This document shows positions 36,991 to 49,000 of a stretch of 64,000 nucleotides of DNA, one piece after another (position 1 is the first letter of the stretch; every line of letters starts with the position of its first letter). Source of the DNA: Mytilus edulis. Lineage: Eukaryota; Mollusca; Bivalvia; Mytilida; Mytilidae. The stretch lies in assembly GCF_963676685.1 (NCBI RefSeq), contig NC_092356.1:44231601-44295600 (forward strand), read 5' to 3'. A program made the position numbers and the translations under genes. The notes beneath the pieces are model-generated. The model made no database searches and had not been told where the DNA came from. It saw nothing but the letters and a program-made list of their open reading frames with translations.

Positions 36991-38165
36991 GCGGGTGCGA
37001 GTGCTGCCTTGTAGCGGCATTAGCCAGGGGCCTGGTTTTCGAAAGTATCATAAGATATGTCATAAGATATATCTTAGGACATATTTTATGATCATCGTAT
37101 GACTATCATATGATATGTCATAGGATGTAAATCAAAGCTGTCTTACATGTAAGAGAGTCATAGCTATGATGCTCTTACGACTGTCATAAGTGAACATTAT
37201 TTTCTATTATTCTAAATAATGCTTTAAAAGTGATAAATATAAAAATGAAAATGAAAAGTAAGAACACATTAATCATTGCCATTCTTAATATTACGAATAA
37301 TTTGAATTATCATTATAATGAACATAAAATTTTATACAAAAAGGAATTGAAATATGAGTTGATAATTTGTTTAAATTCAGTTTGTAATATATAATAAACC
37401 TTGAACTTCGCTTTCGTGTATTATCATACATGCATTGTTATTTAACTGTGAATACTTTTTAGATTTGGAACATCGAGTAACCGCTTAACGAAAAGCCCGT
37501 GCACATGTATACGTTAATACAGTACTATTAAATATACTAGGAACGAAATAATATGTATATTTACTATACAAAACCATAAGTTAGAAAAGAATTCCAAATT
37601 GTATGTAGCAGGAAATTCAAATTTTAATTCACGTAGTTTAGAAAAATAAAGTCTTTACTATTTAGCTAACTGAGAAACAACACAACAAATATTTTTACTG
37701 CAATTAACATGAAATTATACATGAAAAGTAATTCAAATTTAGTTGACAATCATAAGACCATCATAAGTCATGTCGTGAGGGGTCTTAAGTTTACGACAAA
37801 AGTTATGACAAATCGTAACTTGGGACAATTTCGAAAACATATCTTACGACTATAACATGTCATAAGACCATCATAAGACATGTCTTAGTCATAAGATACT
37901 TTCGAAAACCAGGCCCCTGCTCTTTTTCGAAATCTGCAAGGGTGTCTTTAACGTGCAAGAGATATGGCTCTCTCTTAACACGGGTCAGCCATTTATCGTT
38001 CCCTTCCGACGGACTATAATCGTTTCCTCGAGACCATACTCGCAAATGGTATCAAGGGAGAGCCGAAAATTCAATTCCTGAAATTTTCATCCCAGACGGC
38101 AATCGAACCAGGAACCTTTGTGTTAGTAGTCCGATGCACTAACCACTACACCACGACTCTCCGGT
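36985..38165 (-). mobile_element. SINE with tRNA-like head, interrupted by TIR element C
   Basis: On the minus strand the head (about 38,165-38,095) reads gtggtgtagtggttagtgca, a good Pol III A box, then ctggttcgattgccg, a good B box, about 30 bp apart as in tRNAs. The body follows to about 37,921 and resumes past the inserted TIR element at 37,025-36,985 (ggctaatgccgctacaaggc). It is called a SINE rather than a tRNA gene because I could not fold a complete acceptor stem and because of the long non-tRNA body. Confidence 0.65.
37026..37920. mobile_element. TIR element C, copy 2 (about 895 bp), nested in a SINE
   Basis: The left end caggggcctggttttcgaaa and the right end tttcgaaaaccaggcccctg are perfect inverted complements, and pairing continues through gtatcataaga. 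Inner arrays of cataagacatgtc variants mirror copy 1 at 12,723-13,518. The AT-rich centre is non-coding. Confidence 0.88.
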
Positions 38166-38169
38166 TCTA

Positions 38170-38615
38170 CGGTAATAATGCTTGTAAACTTTATGAAAAT
38201 TGAAAGTCTTAAGTGCACGGCTATTGTTGTTTCCTGTACCAGTGATTAATGTGACTTTGTCATGTCAATAACTTGAGGTAAAATTTTACAAAGTAGGTTA
38301 AGAGATAACGTAGTGTTATTTGTTAAACATACGGTACACATGTGCGTCTGCTATGAATGAGGGTGTGAATTGGGGGTTAGCGGGGTCGTTCAGTATTGTA
38401 TTGATTTTATTATTATTTTAGGACTCTATTATTATCTGTCCTTTATTTGAATTGCCTACTTTTCTATATATTTTATTTTGTACGAACATTTGTTTTAGAA
38501 ATGCACATTGTAAAACGTTTCGCCTATGAAATTATTTTTTCCACATGCTGCATTTATATTCATGATATAATTTAACTTAAATAATCGTACTTTGCAAGTT
38601 ATTTCCATTCTCAAT
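38170..38615. other. Intergenic, nothing recognised
   Basis: AT-rich, no supported gene or shared repeat. Confidence 0.4.
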
Positions 38616-38619
38616 TTTA

Positions 38620-38812
38620 GTGAGAGGGTTAGCGCTATAGAACCAGGTTTAATCCACCATTTTCTACATTTGAAAATGCCTGTACCAAGTCAGGAATATG
38701 ACAGTTCTTGTCCATTCGTTTTTGATGCGTTTTGTTATTTGATTTTGCCATGTGATTATGGACTTTCCCAATTGATCTTCCTCAAAGTTCAGTATTTTTG
38801 TGATTTTTTTTT
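38620..38812 (+). repeat. Dispersed repeat R1, copy 3
   Basis: Contains agcgctatagaaccaggttt, ccaccattttctacatttga, cctgtaccaagtcaggaata, tttgattttgccatgtgatt and tcaaagttcagtatttttgt, in the order seen at 1,901-2,105 and 8,507-8,800. Confidence 0.8.
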
Positions 38813-41800
38813 TTATCACATGACTGCTGAAGCTTTAAACTGCTTATCCTAATGTTATATGTATCTGGCCTTTCCAAGAAAAGATACCATCGTGTACATG
38901 GTGTATCATCGGTACAACGGATATAGCTTTATTTCGAAGCGTGAAAAGCTATACGCCGTACATTCGAAAAATAACATATGTATGAAAGATTTCAATGCCT
39001 TTTATTGAAACAGCTATATTTATTACGCACACACAGTGTCCTTTTATCAGAAAAAGAGTTGCAATGAATAACGAATCATATCGGATGAGACGAGCGTCAA
39101 CTTCTTTGACAAGTATTTGCACATGTTTTTAGTAAGCGTTCTTGCTTTGGGAAAATAATGAGACTTCTTTATTCATCAACTTACGACCAAATCATGTCTT
39201 AAAAAAAAGTACACATTGATAACAACGATTTTTATATCGTGTCAGAAGAAAATGTGTTAAGTGGGAAAAAATCACGACCGCTTGGTTGATACCTATGTCC
39301 GCTGTACAGATGATACACGGTGGATACCAACGCCATCTTACGTATTCATCGTGTGTCTCAGTTTTGCTGTTTAAAGTTTCTGACTATCTATTATAGCTTT
39401 CCAGATAATAAGTTAAAGGAAAAAGGAGAAAAGCTTTTTAGGGCAATAACTCCAACAAGACATTGTCTAACAGTTTTTACGTAAAAAGATAATAGGTAGA
39501 GCTCACCATTCTGAACATTTTTGCCCCTGTCAGATTTTCTCTATGTATATACCAGTTTTCAAAATAATAGTTACAATAGTTTTTAGCCGTGTTGACTACC
39601 TGGTAACTAGGTTTGCAGGCGGGCTCATCAGACACATTTTCCAAACAAGATACATGAACCAAAACTATGATTGAGACCAACTGTGGTTTTATTTCGCTCT
39701 GTTGTTTTAGAAGTGATGATCTTAATAAATTTTAACAAACGACAGCAACATTTAGCAACGTCAGATATAGCTACCATTTAGCGTAACAGAAAAACAACGT
39801 AAAATTAGTAACGCGCACTATCAAGTTTTTCCTGCCTTCCTTGTTGGGTAAATAAATGCAAAGTATAGCACACGTCAAGTAGAAATGCCGAGAAATTCCA
39901 TTCCAATATAATTTTATAATTTAAATAGGATATTACATTTTACTTCTAGTAATAATGTCTTTTTCGGGGGAATATTGCTGAATTATATAAATAATCAGAA
40001 TATAATTTTATTCAAGCAGTGGAACAAGAGACAATTAAATGGCTTATGGTTATGGCACTGAAGTCTTAACTTTTTGATCGTCTTATAGATGTGTATTTTT
40101 GTAATATGTGCATCATTTCGTTCTGTTGAAAGTAGGACATTTACATTAAGTGGAGGAAGGAACCCGCGAATGCAGTTCATGCCGTCCCATATTCTTGTGG
40201 CGACGTCAAATAATGTTGACGGACAACCTTGCAAGCCATTTTCATTAATCCTTAATTTTAATAGGTAACCCTGTAATCTTAATACAATTTGGGTTAACAA
40301 TTTATACAATTTGGGTTAACAATTTAACTTTTAAAGTACTTTTTATTGGTATAGTAATCAAAGCCGTAAAACAATCTTCGTGAAATCAAATCTCTGTTTT
40401 TGGGCAGTAAAAAATTGTGAAGGCAAGATAGTTTAACTCGGACATTACCGCAAGACATTGCAAACCCATTGTTTTGAAATAAATATGTAGCTCAATTCGT
40501 TCATAAATTTGAACTTTTGGAGCTTACACTTAGTACAAAACGATAGTGCTTACAATTATGTAAATTATGTGTCAAAATTTTGTTTTATAACTGAAATATT
40601 TCAAGTTTCTAAATTAAATTTCCCCTGGGACAGTCATTTATACATATTCTTTTCAAAATATCTATGGTAATTTTATATTGAGACGGCCATGTAAACCAGT
40701 ACTGAAATATGTCACGTCATAGAACATTCATGCAAAATTTCGAAGAGTTGCGTGAACATTTCGCGAATTGTTCGAGTTTGATGTTTCGAGTTTGTTACAT
40801 TGGACAACGCCAAGTGAACGTTTTTTTTCTGATAATCTGTGTCTTCCGCAGGCTATGAGTATTATATTTTTATTCTTTCTCTATCATAATGTGAAAATTT
40901 AAGATGCAATCAAGTGATCGGAAAAGCTAACTTCACCCTTCGAGCCAGGCGAGCCTATTAAAAAAAAAAAACAATATGAGAGACAATTTCTAAACATGTT
41001 TATGCCTTAATGGTATATGTAATGAATGTGATAAGTTTTTTTTTATCCTTTTCCTCGGCAGATAGTTGTCTTATCTACAATCATACCTTATCTTCTCATT
41101 TGTATATGATGAAGATGGCAAATAAATGTTGTATTATGAGTTCAAAGGTCTATGAGACATCTACATGTATCTGATCCAGAGAACAAATGATGTGTTTTGA
41201 AGCAACTGTAGATCACAGCATGGCCTTAAATGAGCAAAATCCTTATGGTATAGTCAGATATAAAAGACCCCGACCTGATTTTGCCACACAGATAACTTAT
41301 TAGGATTCTTAAGTAGGCCATGTCCTCGCATTATATGACCATGACCAACAGTTACCTTAAGACTTGTTGATTTCAAGAACAAAAGTTAACAGATTTTAAA
41401 GGAATGCTGAAAACTTGCATGAAATCGTTTTTCGCACCAGACAATACAATACCTTAGGATTAATCGTATTTTGTCTCAATCATACCACAGCTTCTTATTT
41501 GATAGATATTAATTTTAAATAATTAAAAAAGAAAGCACATCTGATTAGAATAGAGGATCCTAAGACAAAGACAATCGTTGTACTTTGAGGTTATTGTATA
41601 CACGATTTCATTATTCAAAATTTCATGTATGTATACATATGTCATAAAATATTTTGAAACTTATAACTCCAGATCTTTGTGGTGTAATACCACCAAATCA
41701 TGGTACGTCACATCCGGTTGCATACGAAAGTAGGCCTAAAAAAATATTCCCTTGAATTTGACAGTTGTAGAAAATTAACCCTGCATTTCAATGCACTTAA

Positions 41801-42320
41801 ATTTTTCTGAGTCGTAAATATGTATGTTGGGTGTCTGAAAGCATCATTCTTTTTTTATTTGATGGTCTTATAAAATATTTTGGAACGTTAAGGTTACATA
41901 GTTACCAAAGCAGGTAACCAGTAAATAACAGTGTAAAAATTTGGTTGTCTACCCTCGGCGGTGGTTACTTTCTTATATGCAATGAAATGTAGTGTGAAAT
42001 TTTCACTGTATCACTGGAAAGGATTGAACTTTACACATGCAAAGTATTTCTTTGGTTGAAATAAAGGTAAATACTGTACGATTTTTTTTAAAGTGCCAAT
42101 TTAACAAAGACTAATAGGGAAAAATCAATGGTGGTATTACACCTTGATCGTACGCTATTAATACATTTGGGAGTCTTTATCTTGAATGCAAGGTTAAGGT
42201 AGCTGATAAGATTTTTGGGGCATGTGGACAATTATAACACGTTCGAAAATTAGTAATCCGTTTCAAATTTAGAAGGGGGCAACTATTTGATATTCGAAAG
42301 TGAAATGGGAGGAGCAATTT
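38813..42320. other. Intergenic with scattered repeat fragments
   Basis: 39,485-39,650 (agctcaccattctgaacatt, ggcgggctcatcagacacat) resembles part of the repeat at 43,225-43,915. 41,050-41,100 and 41,470-41,510 carry the atcatacca-type half of R4. A direct repeat acaatttgggttaacaattt occurs twice at about 40,285-40,325. No exon was recognised. Confidence 0.45.
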
Positions 42321-42322
42321 TT

Positions 42323-42412
42323 CTGTATCGGGTCCGTTCGCCTAATAACATGTTCACCCTGGGTCACGTTCGGCATGAGTTCGTTCGCCCATAGAGTCCG
42401 TTCGCCCTACTA
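42323..42412 (+). repeat. Isolated gttcgccct-array end, related to the element at 54.8-58.5 kb
   Basis: Reads cgggtccgttcgcctaataa, catgttcaccctgggtcacg, gagttcgttcgcccatagag and tccgttcgccctac. It has the same motif, similar spacing and the same first words as the left end at 54,808. No partner end was recognised nearby, so it is a solo or decayed copy. Confidence 0.75.
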
Positions 42413-42524
42413 AAAAAATATTAATATTCAGGGCATTTATTTTCAGCTGTTGCTATTGCATGCTTATTATTAACCAAGGCGAACATTAATTTTCACTTTT
42501 GGACATGTTTCCTGCATTTTTATT

Positions 42525-42670
42525 TTGGTCCTCAATGCTCCTCAACTTCGTACTTTATTTGGCTTTATTGTTTCCCTTTTTTTGGATTCGAGCCTCACTG
42601 AGGAGTCTTTTGTAGACGAAACGCGCGTCTGGCATAAATACAAAATTAAATCCTGGTATCTATGATGAGT
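42525..42670 (+). repeat. Dispersed repeat R2, forward copy
   Basis: Contains ggtcctcaatgctcctcaac, cgagcctcactgaggagtct, gtagacgaaacgcgcgtctg and cctggtatctatgatgag. Closest to the copy at 3,340-3,485. Confidence 0.8.
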
Positions 42671-43224
42671 TTATTTGTGTTGAATATATCAAGAAATCCA
42701 GCCGGCCCACCCACCCCATAAAATCAAAAGGTCATCCCCAAGACATAAAATCTAACAACCATTGTTATCAAAGATTGAATTTTTATTGATTAAAAATGAT
42801 GTACAAGTAATTTTTAGTTATACATTGTTCAATATATGATAACAGTTTTAGGTAACTTATTGTACATTGTGTAATAGGTCAATATCCATTGAGTAGTTGA
42901 CCAACAATTCAATTAATTTAAAAACGCTTACAACTAAAAATGTTTGATATTGAGACGCGTGTGATGGTTTCAAAAAAAAAAAGAGGAAAGCTTCACTTGT
43001 CTATTAAGCTGCATCTGTTTATCATGATTTATAAATATGTATAAATTATTTTTATTTATTTATTTCAATTTAAGCATCTGGAGGTAAACTTAAGTCCCCC
43101 CAAAGAAAACACGATATAATTGTAAAACGGTTGCGTTCCAACCCCCCCCCCCCCCCCCGTCTTTTTTTTCTTTTTTTTTTAATTATGAAGCGCTGTACAA
43201 TATTTTATAAAACAGTAAAATAAA

Positions 43225-43915
43225 ACTAGAGCCTCTCACAAGCCTGCGTCGCTCACCTGTATCTACAGTATTTTGGGAAATCATGTAAAATAAGGTTAAA
43301 ATTCATAAAAAATAGTAATAATAATTGCGGCCAAGTTTGGTTATATTTGGTCCAGTAGTTAAATTAAAAGCAGGTCATTCTATTTTAGTCTTACGCTAAT
43401 TACTAAACACCTCTTTGCATTACCTATATTAGTTTTTAAGTTGTATCCACTTGGAATTTATTGTTTTTTTTTACAATTTCTCTTAAACTTCTTTATTTAA
43501 CCCCTATGTTCTATCTTTATCTTTCATGATTATAAAGATAATAAAAAACTGCAATATTTTGTCTGATTCGCCTGAAAGTTTAAGGGCAGATAGATCTAAA
43601 CCTGATAAACATTTTTACTGAACTTTCGATTTGCTAGATAAATGCTTTAGTTTCAGAGATATATGCTAAAAACTGGATGTTATCTCTCTGTTCCATTTTT
43701 AGCCATGGCGGCCATGTTGATTGGCAGGCGAAGTCATCGGACACATTTTTAAAGCAGATACCCTAGTTGTGGTTATGGCCAGGTTTGGTTAAATTTGGCC
43801 CAGTAGTTTAAGAGAAGATTTTTGTACAAGTTAACGGACGACGGAAGATGAAATCCAAGTGATGAGAAAAGCTCATTTGGCCCATGGCCAGTGGGCAAGG
43901 TGAGCTAAAAAGAAA
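43225..43915 (+). repeat. Dispersed repeat R5 (gagcctctcacaagcctgcg ... caaggtgagctaaaaa)
   Basis: Starts near tagagcctctcacaagcctg cgtcgctcacc and ends near gcccatggccagtgggcaag gtgagctaaaaa. Internal phrases aagtttggttatatttggtc cagtagtt and aggtttggttaaatttggcc cagtagttt form a direct repeat about 460 bp apart. I recall this as a frequent bivalve repeat. The poly-C/poly-T run at 43,141-43,180 lies just outside. Confidence 0.6.
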
Positions 43916-44242
43916 CAAAATAGCAATAAAAATATGCGCAAGCAATACAATTTTTTAAGCTATACTAAGCTTTCTTAAAATAATTATTTTAATATAAGAG
44001 TAGGTCTTTCTGTGTCTGCTTTTCTCAGCTTCAATCGAATTCTCCATATATCATTTGAACATGATGTACGCAGTGCTACGCTACTACTTTAAACAATATA
44101 CGATTTATTTCTATTATAATGAAAAAGAAAAAGCAAAATCGATATAAGTATATGAAAACAATACAATTGTTCAAGCTGTGTCAAATCATTTGATATGTAC
44201 ACATAAATGACCGTCTTTGTTCATCAAATTTCAGATTGACGT

Positions 44243-46036
44243 TTACAGATCGTTTGTTCTGTAATAATAATCATCACCAGGAGCTTCAGTGAACATGGTA
44301 TTCATTTGTTCCTTCAGTTGTTCAAAACCTGAACGTTTCCGAGGATCATAGTGCCAACATTTCAGCATTACTTCATAGAATCTAAAAAATATTAATCTTA
44401 TGAATACTAATATTAAAATTTGCCTTAACTGTGGGTGAAATAAGGCTTATTCTTTTATACTTCTTTTATCATTTGTATATCTACAAAGATTTGAACTGGA
44501 TTGGTCCTTTAGCATTTTATCCCTTGGTTTACACTATATGAAAGACAATGTTGCCAAAAATATTTTCGCAACCTTCCTTGCAATGTGATCTATTCATGCA
44601 CGAATCAGATGCATCGGATCAAGGGGTTCAAGAAAATTGAGGTAGAAAAAAACCAAATAGTTACATAGTAACTGTTATTTCTATTATAATGATTACTAAA
44701 AAGAAATAATGCATTTGAGCTTGGAAAATGTATAAATTTACAACAAAATAAAATTTTGCGAAATTTCATGAATGAGCTACATGTAGTAAATGGATTTTAG
44801 AATTATTATATGCTTTACAGCAATTAAACATGTCTTTTTTCTAGACGTTATTACTCTTTTAACGTGTTTACTGACTCACAAACTTTACATAAAGTCCTTC
44901 TTCATTCAGTTTGTGAATAGTTTACACGTCAATGACTTATATAGAACACATTATTCTCAACTGTTTTAAATAGCTATACATACGCATCATCACAAAGTTC
45001 TGGTTTCGCCATCTTATAACCTTTTTTTATTTTCCCTGGGACTTCTCTGCTCTGCAATCCGGGGTACGGTGTTTCACCTGATGATCATTGATAAAAAATA
45101 CTTGTTCTTAATATATTTCAATGTTTTATTTGTTTCCATTTAACGCATTCACATACTTTTGTTCGTATCTTTTATCACGTTTTTTTTTTCTAGTGACAGG
45201 CTTAATAGTTAAATCGGTCAATTTTACAGAATATTCCTTTTGGATAAATTGATAAATCGTTCTCGTTCTGAATATGCATGTATATGCTTCTGTCTCTATA
45301 TTTATATAATATGTTTCCAGTAGTGGTCTAAATGTTCTACCTTTTAGTCCGATAGGTTAATTTTACAGTATAGACTTTTTTGATTTATTGTTAAATCGTT
45401 CTTGTCCTGAACATGCAGTCAATATTCGCCATACGATTGTAATTTAAACAAACAACACTAAAGTAAAATAGAGCATGTGTAACAGATATATATATATATA
45501 TATATATAAATACATCTTTACAAATATAATACCAAATAATGACGTGGTATACCAATTTTCGAAAAGTACATATTACCACCGGAACCGCTAAATAATAAAT
45601 TGAAAATGATACTTTTCAAAACTCGACGTACTGTATCTTTTTTGGTTTTATTGTATTTTTCCGTTATTTTTTTGACTTGAAGTAATTTTAATTCACTTGC
45701 AGATATATCTTCATTACAACTTTGAATAATCGACGACTGTGTATACTTGTAACATTCGTCCAGACTCGGTCGATTCCGTAACTCCGCGGAGTCATTCGAG
45801 GTTAGAAAGTTGTACTGTTTACTTACTTTGATTGCTCAAATAATTATTGATTGTGTACATGTATGTGTTTGAATACCTTGACAGAGTAGGACTTATCATT
45901 ATTTTATTATTCTACCTAGTGAGAATATTTCCCACATGACAATTCCGAAAGACCAAACGTCGCTCAGCTCATTGGCATGCTGTGTTGACTTCATACATTC
46001 TGGAGCAACCCACTTGATTGGAATTCGTTCATTCCC
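44243..46036 (-). CDS. Pseudokinase exons 13-15: kinase C-lobe and stop
   Basis: Exon 13 (46036-45916) encodes [16 protein letters not shown] through [16 protein letters not shown], the APE and F-helix region. Exon 14 (45077-44984) encodes [14 protein letters not shown] and onward to LCDDA. Exon 15 (44381-44243) encodes [19 protein letters not shown] and a short tail ending YYYRTNDL. The tail has three consecutive Tyr that could be phosphorylated by a partner kinase (inference). The structural residues of the C-lobe are conserved even though the catalytic ones are lost. Confidence 0.93.
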
Positions 46037-49000
46037 CTAAAAAAAAATGGCATAGTAATGAATTTGCACACTAGCTGCTACATGTAAGATGCAACACTGA
46101 TAAACAAAAAGTAAAAACATGAAAATTACAAGTTGCATACTATTATACTGTATTGTGCCATGGATTCATATTTAACATACACAGTACATGAAATTAAATA
46201 CTTTTCTATGACGTCTTTGATTGTCAATATGTCTAGATAGTCGTGCAATAAGTCAGCCAAACTAATCAGCAGTACTCTTAGATTTAGAGACCACCGGTTC
46301 TTTGCGTACAAGTTGGATTTGCTATTGATGTACGGTTTTAATTCTGTAATGGGGTTTTGAAATACTCGACATACTCGTCCTTTTTAACTTTAATACCAAT
46401 TGTCACCTCAAAATTTTCTATCTTGACGAAATGATTAATTTTCATGAATTTCATGAAGTGCAAGGTCTGTCAGTCCTTAAATGGTACATTTTTTTTGTAA
46501 TTCACCAGAACGGCAAACGAACACATATGTACACTAAGGCGTGCACGTGGTTGGGATGCTATGATTTTCATGCCACAACAACTTACGCACATGACCTTCA
46601 GCAGGAAAGCTCAAGGCCAATATATTTGAAAGTCAATCAATGAAAAAACTTTACATGTGCATTTGCAGCGTTTTCCTAGATTTACCTTCATCAGGTGTGC
46701 TCACACCCATACATTGAAAAGGCAGGAATGTATAAATACGCGTAAACGTTGAGAGTTGACCTATAACCAGAGCGAACATAAAAAGAATAGGTAAATTTCT
46801 GGATAAATTTCTTTTAATATCAATGGGAAGATTTAAAAAGAATATTATACAACTACTGTCTTTTGATGAGGTAAATATGTAGTTTTATTGACTTTTGAAA
46901 AACTGATATTCACTGAGACCAACGGCCGAAGTGAATATCAGTTTTTCAAAAGTCAATTAAACCACATATTTACCGAAACAAAAGAGAGTAATTGTTTTAT
47001 TCCATATTCCGAGAGAAATGTATGGAATGGCAATTTTTTACCAAAACAAATGGCACATCAAACGTTTTACAAAAATTATGCACGTAAAAGCACGCGACGA
47101 TTTGCGTGCTAAATATACTTTTTCGCAGGTGAATATTCTTATTTATTCAAAAGACCATTCATATAGAAAAAAAACCTACTAGAATGTTATCAATATGGAA
47201 TAATGTGAATTATATTACCCCTGAAACACTTCCGTCTAAAATGATAATATCCAAGGCGATTGACAGCGAACCAGCAGTGTGATTTTGACTCACTGTTAGT
47301 AAACCAAAATAACACTTAAGAATATGTAACTTATTAATAAAACAGAATTGAAGTTAAACGTCAAACCATTCGAAACACCATTGAGCTATATACTTGCATG
47401 TGAATACGTACCGGGTTGTCCTCCCCTTCGTCATAACTAGGATCTGGGCCAAATCCTGTGATCTTTGGTTCTAGTATGCTATTCAGTAATATATTTCGTG
47501 CAGCCAAACGTCTGTGGACAACCTTAGAGAAGAATACCATTGAAAATGTATAGATTATTGATTACAAAGTGTAGCATTTCATAATAAAGGTCAAAAAAAG
47601 CAGCAAGCTAAAACTTGATTTGTATATAGCTGTTTCCCGACTTTAATTTATTATTATATATTTGTTATAATGCACATTTGGTTTTACGTTGAAATATTTT
47701 TTCTATGTCCTCGAGGAATCAACTTATCATGGATTGTTTTCAATTAGACGGTTGTTAAGGAGCATATTTGCGCAGTTTCGTGTACAAAAAAGGTAATATT
47801 TTTACAAACGGGTACACGTGTGACCAAGAAATACAACATAATAATTGTATTCCATTCATTTATATATCAAGATTAATTATGTTATAGGGAGACATTTTTA
47901 GCGGATATGTTGATAAGAAGTAAAGTTAATATGTTTTTTTCGATTACATCTTACACTTGTCTAAGTTATTCATACTTACTTGCTTTGAGGCTAAAAAGTC
48001 CATTCCTTGGCATATTCCAAATACCATTCTAAACAATTTTTCTTCAATGTCATTGGATATGTTTGACCTTATTGCTTCTAGAAATTGCTTCAGAACCCCC
48101 TTCGAACAATACTCTAGAATCATTATTGGTCCGCCTAGTGTGAAAAAATTAAGGCATTTGATACTCGTTAGAATATAAACAATTAAAAATATTTCTGTAC
48201 ATACAAACACAGACTACATTGACCAGTGGAAGGCAGCAAAAACAGCCGTGATACCTGCTGACCAAGTCCAACAAACTACAAACACAAACAGAGGCAAGAG
48301 ACAGCGTAGTTGGACATGTACTAACACCAACTAAGTACAAAGGGGAACCAGTTGGGGTTGTAGTCAATAGGGATATTGTCACCAGTCCCTACAACTCCAA
48401 CAAGGCCTGCCACCGCCTGGTATTTTACACCTCCACCAATGATAGAGACAAGCGCAGTATGATCGACTTTGAAGATGGGTTTGACATCGACCACCCAGAC
48501 CTTCTGCGCACACCACCACACACATCGCCCGTCATCACTGAAGAATCCAAAGAGGCAATGAATACAATCAGCCATACAAGCAGCATGACCTGATACTTCG
48601 TACCAGCAACACCAACGCAGTAGGAGTAAAATGAAGGCTAAAAGACCGACAGAATCCAGTCTATAGAATAGGTTGCTACAGTCCGCGATATCCAGACAGG
48701 ATAGTCGGACTCTAAACACCCATACATCATCACAGACTACATTCAATCTGAAGACAGTTCTTTGCATTATTGAAAAACACCCTGTATCTATGAATATTGT
48801 AATGGCTTTTCACTACTGTTTAAAATGTGAAGGGTCCAGTGGTACTGACAAGTAATAATAGATTAATACGTTCAATCTCAATGTATCTTTGTAAAGTAAG
48901 GACTGTTAGTGTATTTAGTGATTGCCTTTGAATTGTTTATGCCTCAGTGTTGTTGTCCGATGGGGTATACTGACAAATCTCTAATAATGTCCCTAGATTT

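Noticed and set aside
38095-38165. tRNA gene on the minus strand
   Set aside because: A and B boxes are good, but I could not pair a full acceptor stem and the sequence continues into a repeat body, so it was called a SINE head.
39477-39680. Possible exon reading CKPSYQVVNTAKNYCNYYF on the minus strand
   Set aside because: The DNA (agctcaccattctgaacatt, ggcgggctcatcagacacat) resembles dispersed repeat R5 and no partner exon was found.
48321-48767. 148-codon minus-strand frame in the pseudokinase intron
   Set aside because: Cys/Val/Trp-rich antisense of the plus-strand coding-like fragment, whose composition is more protein-like.
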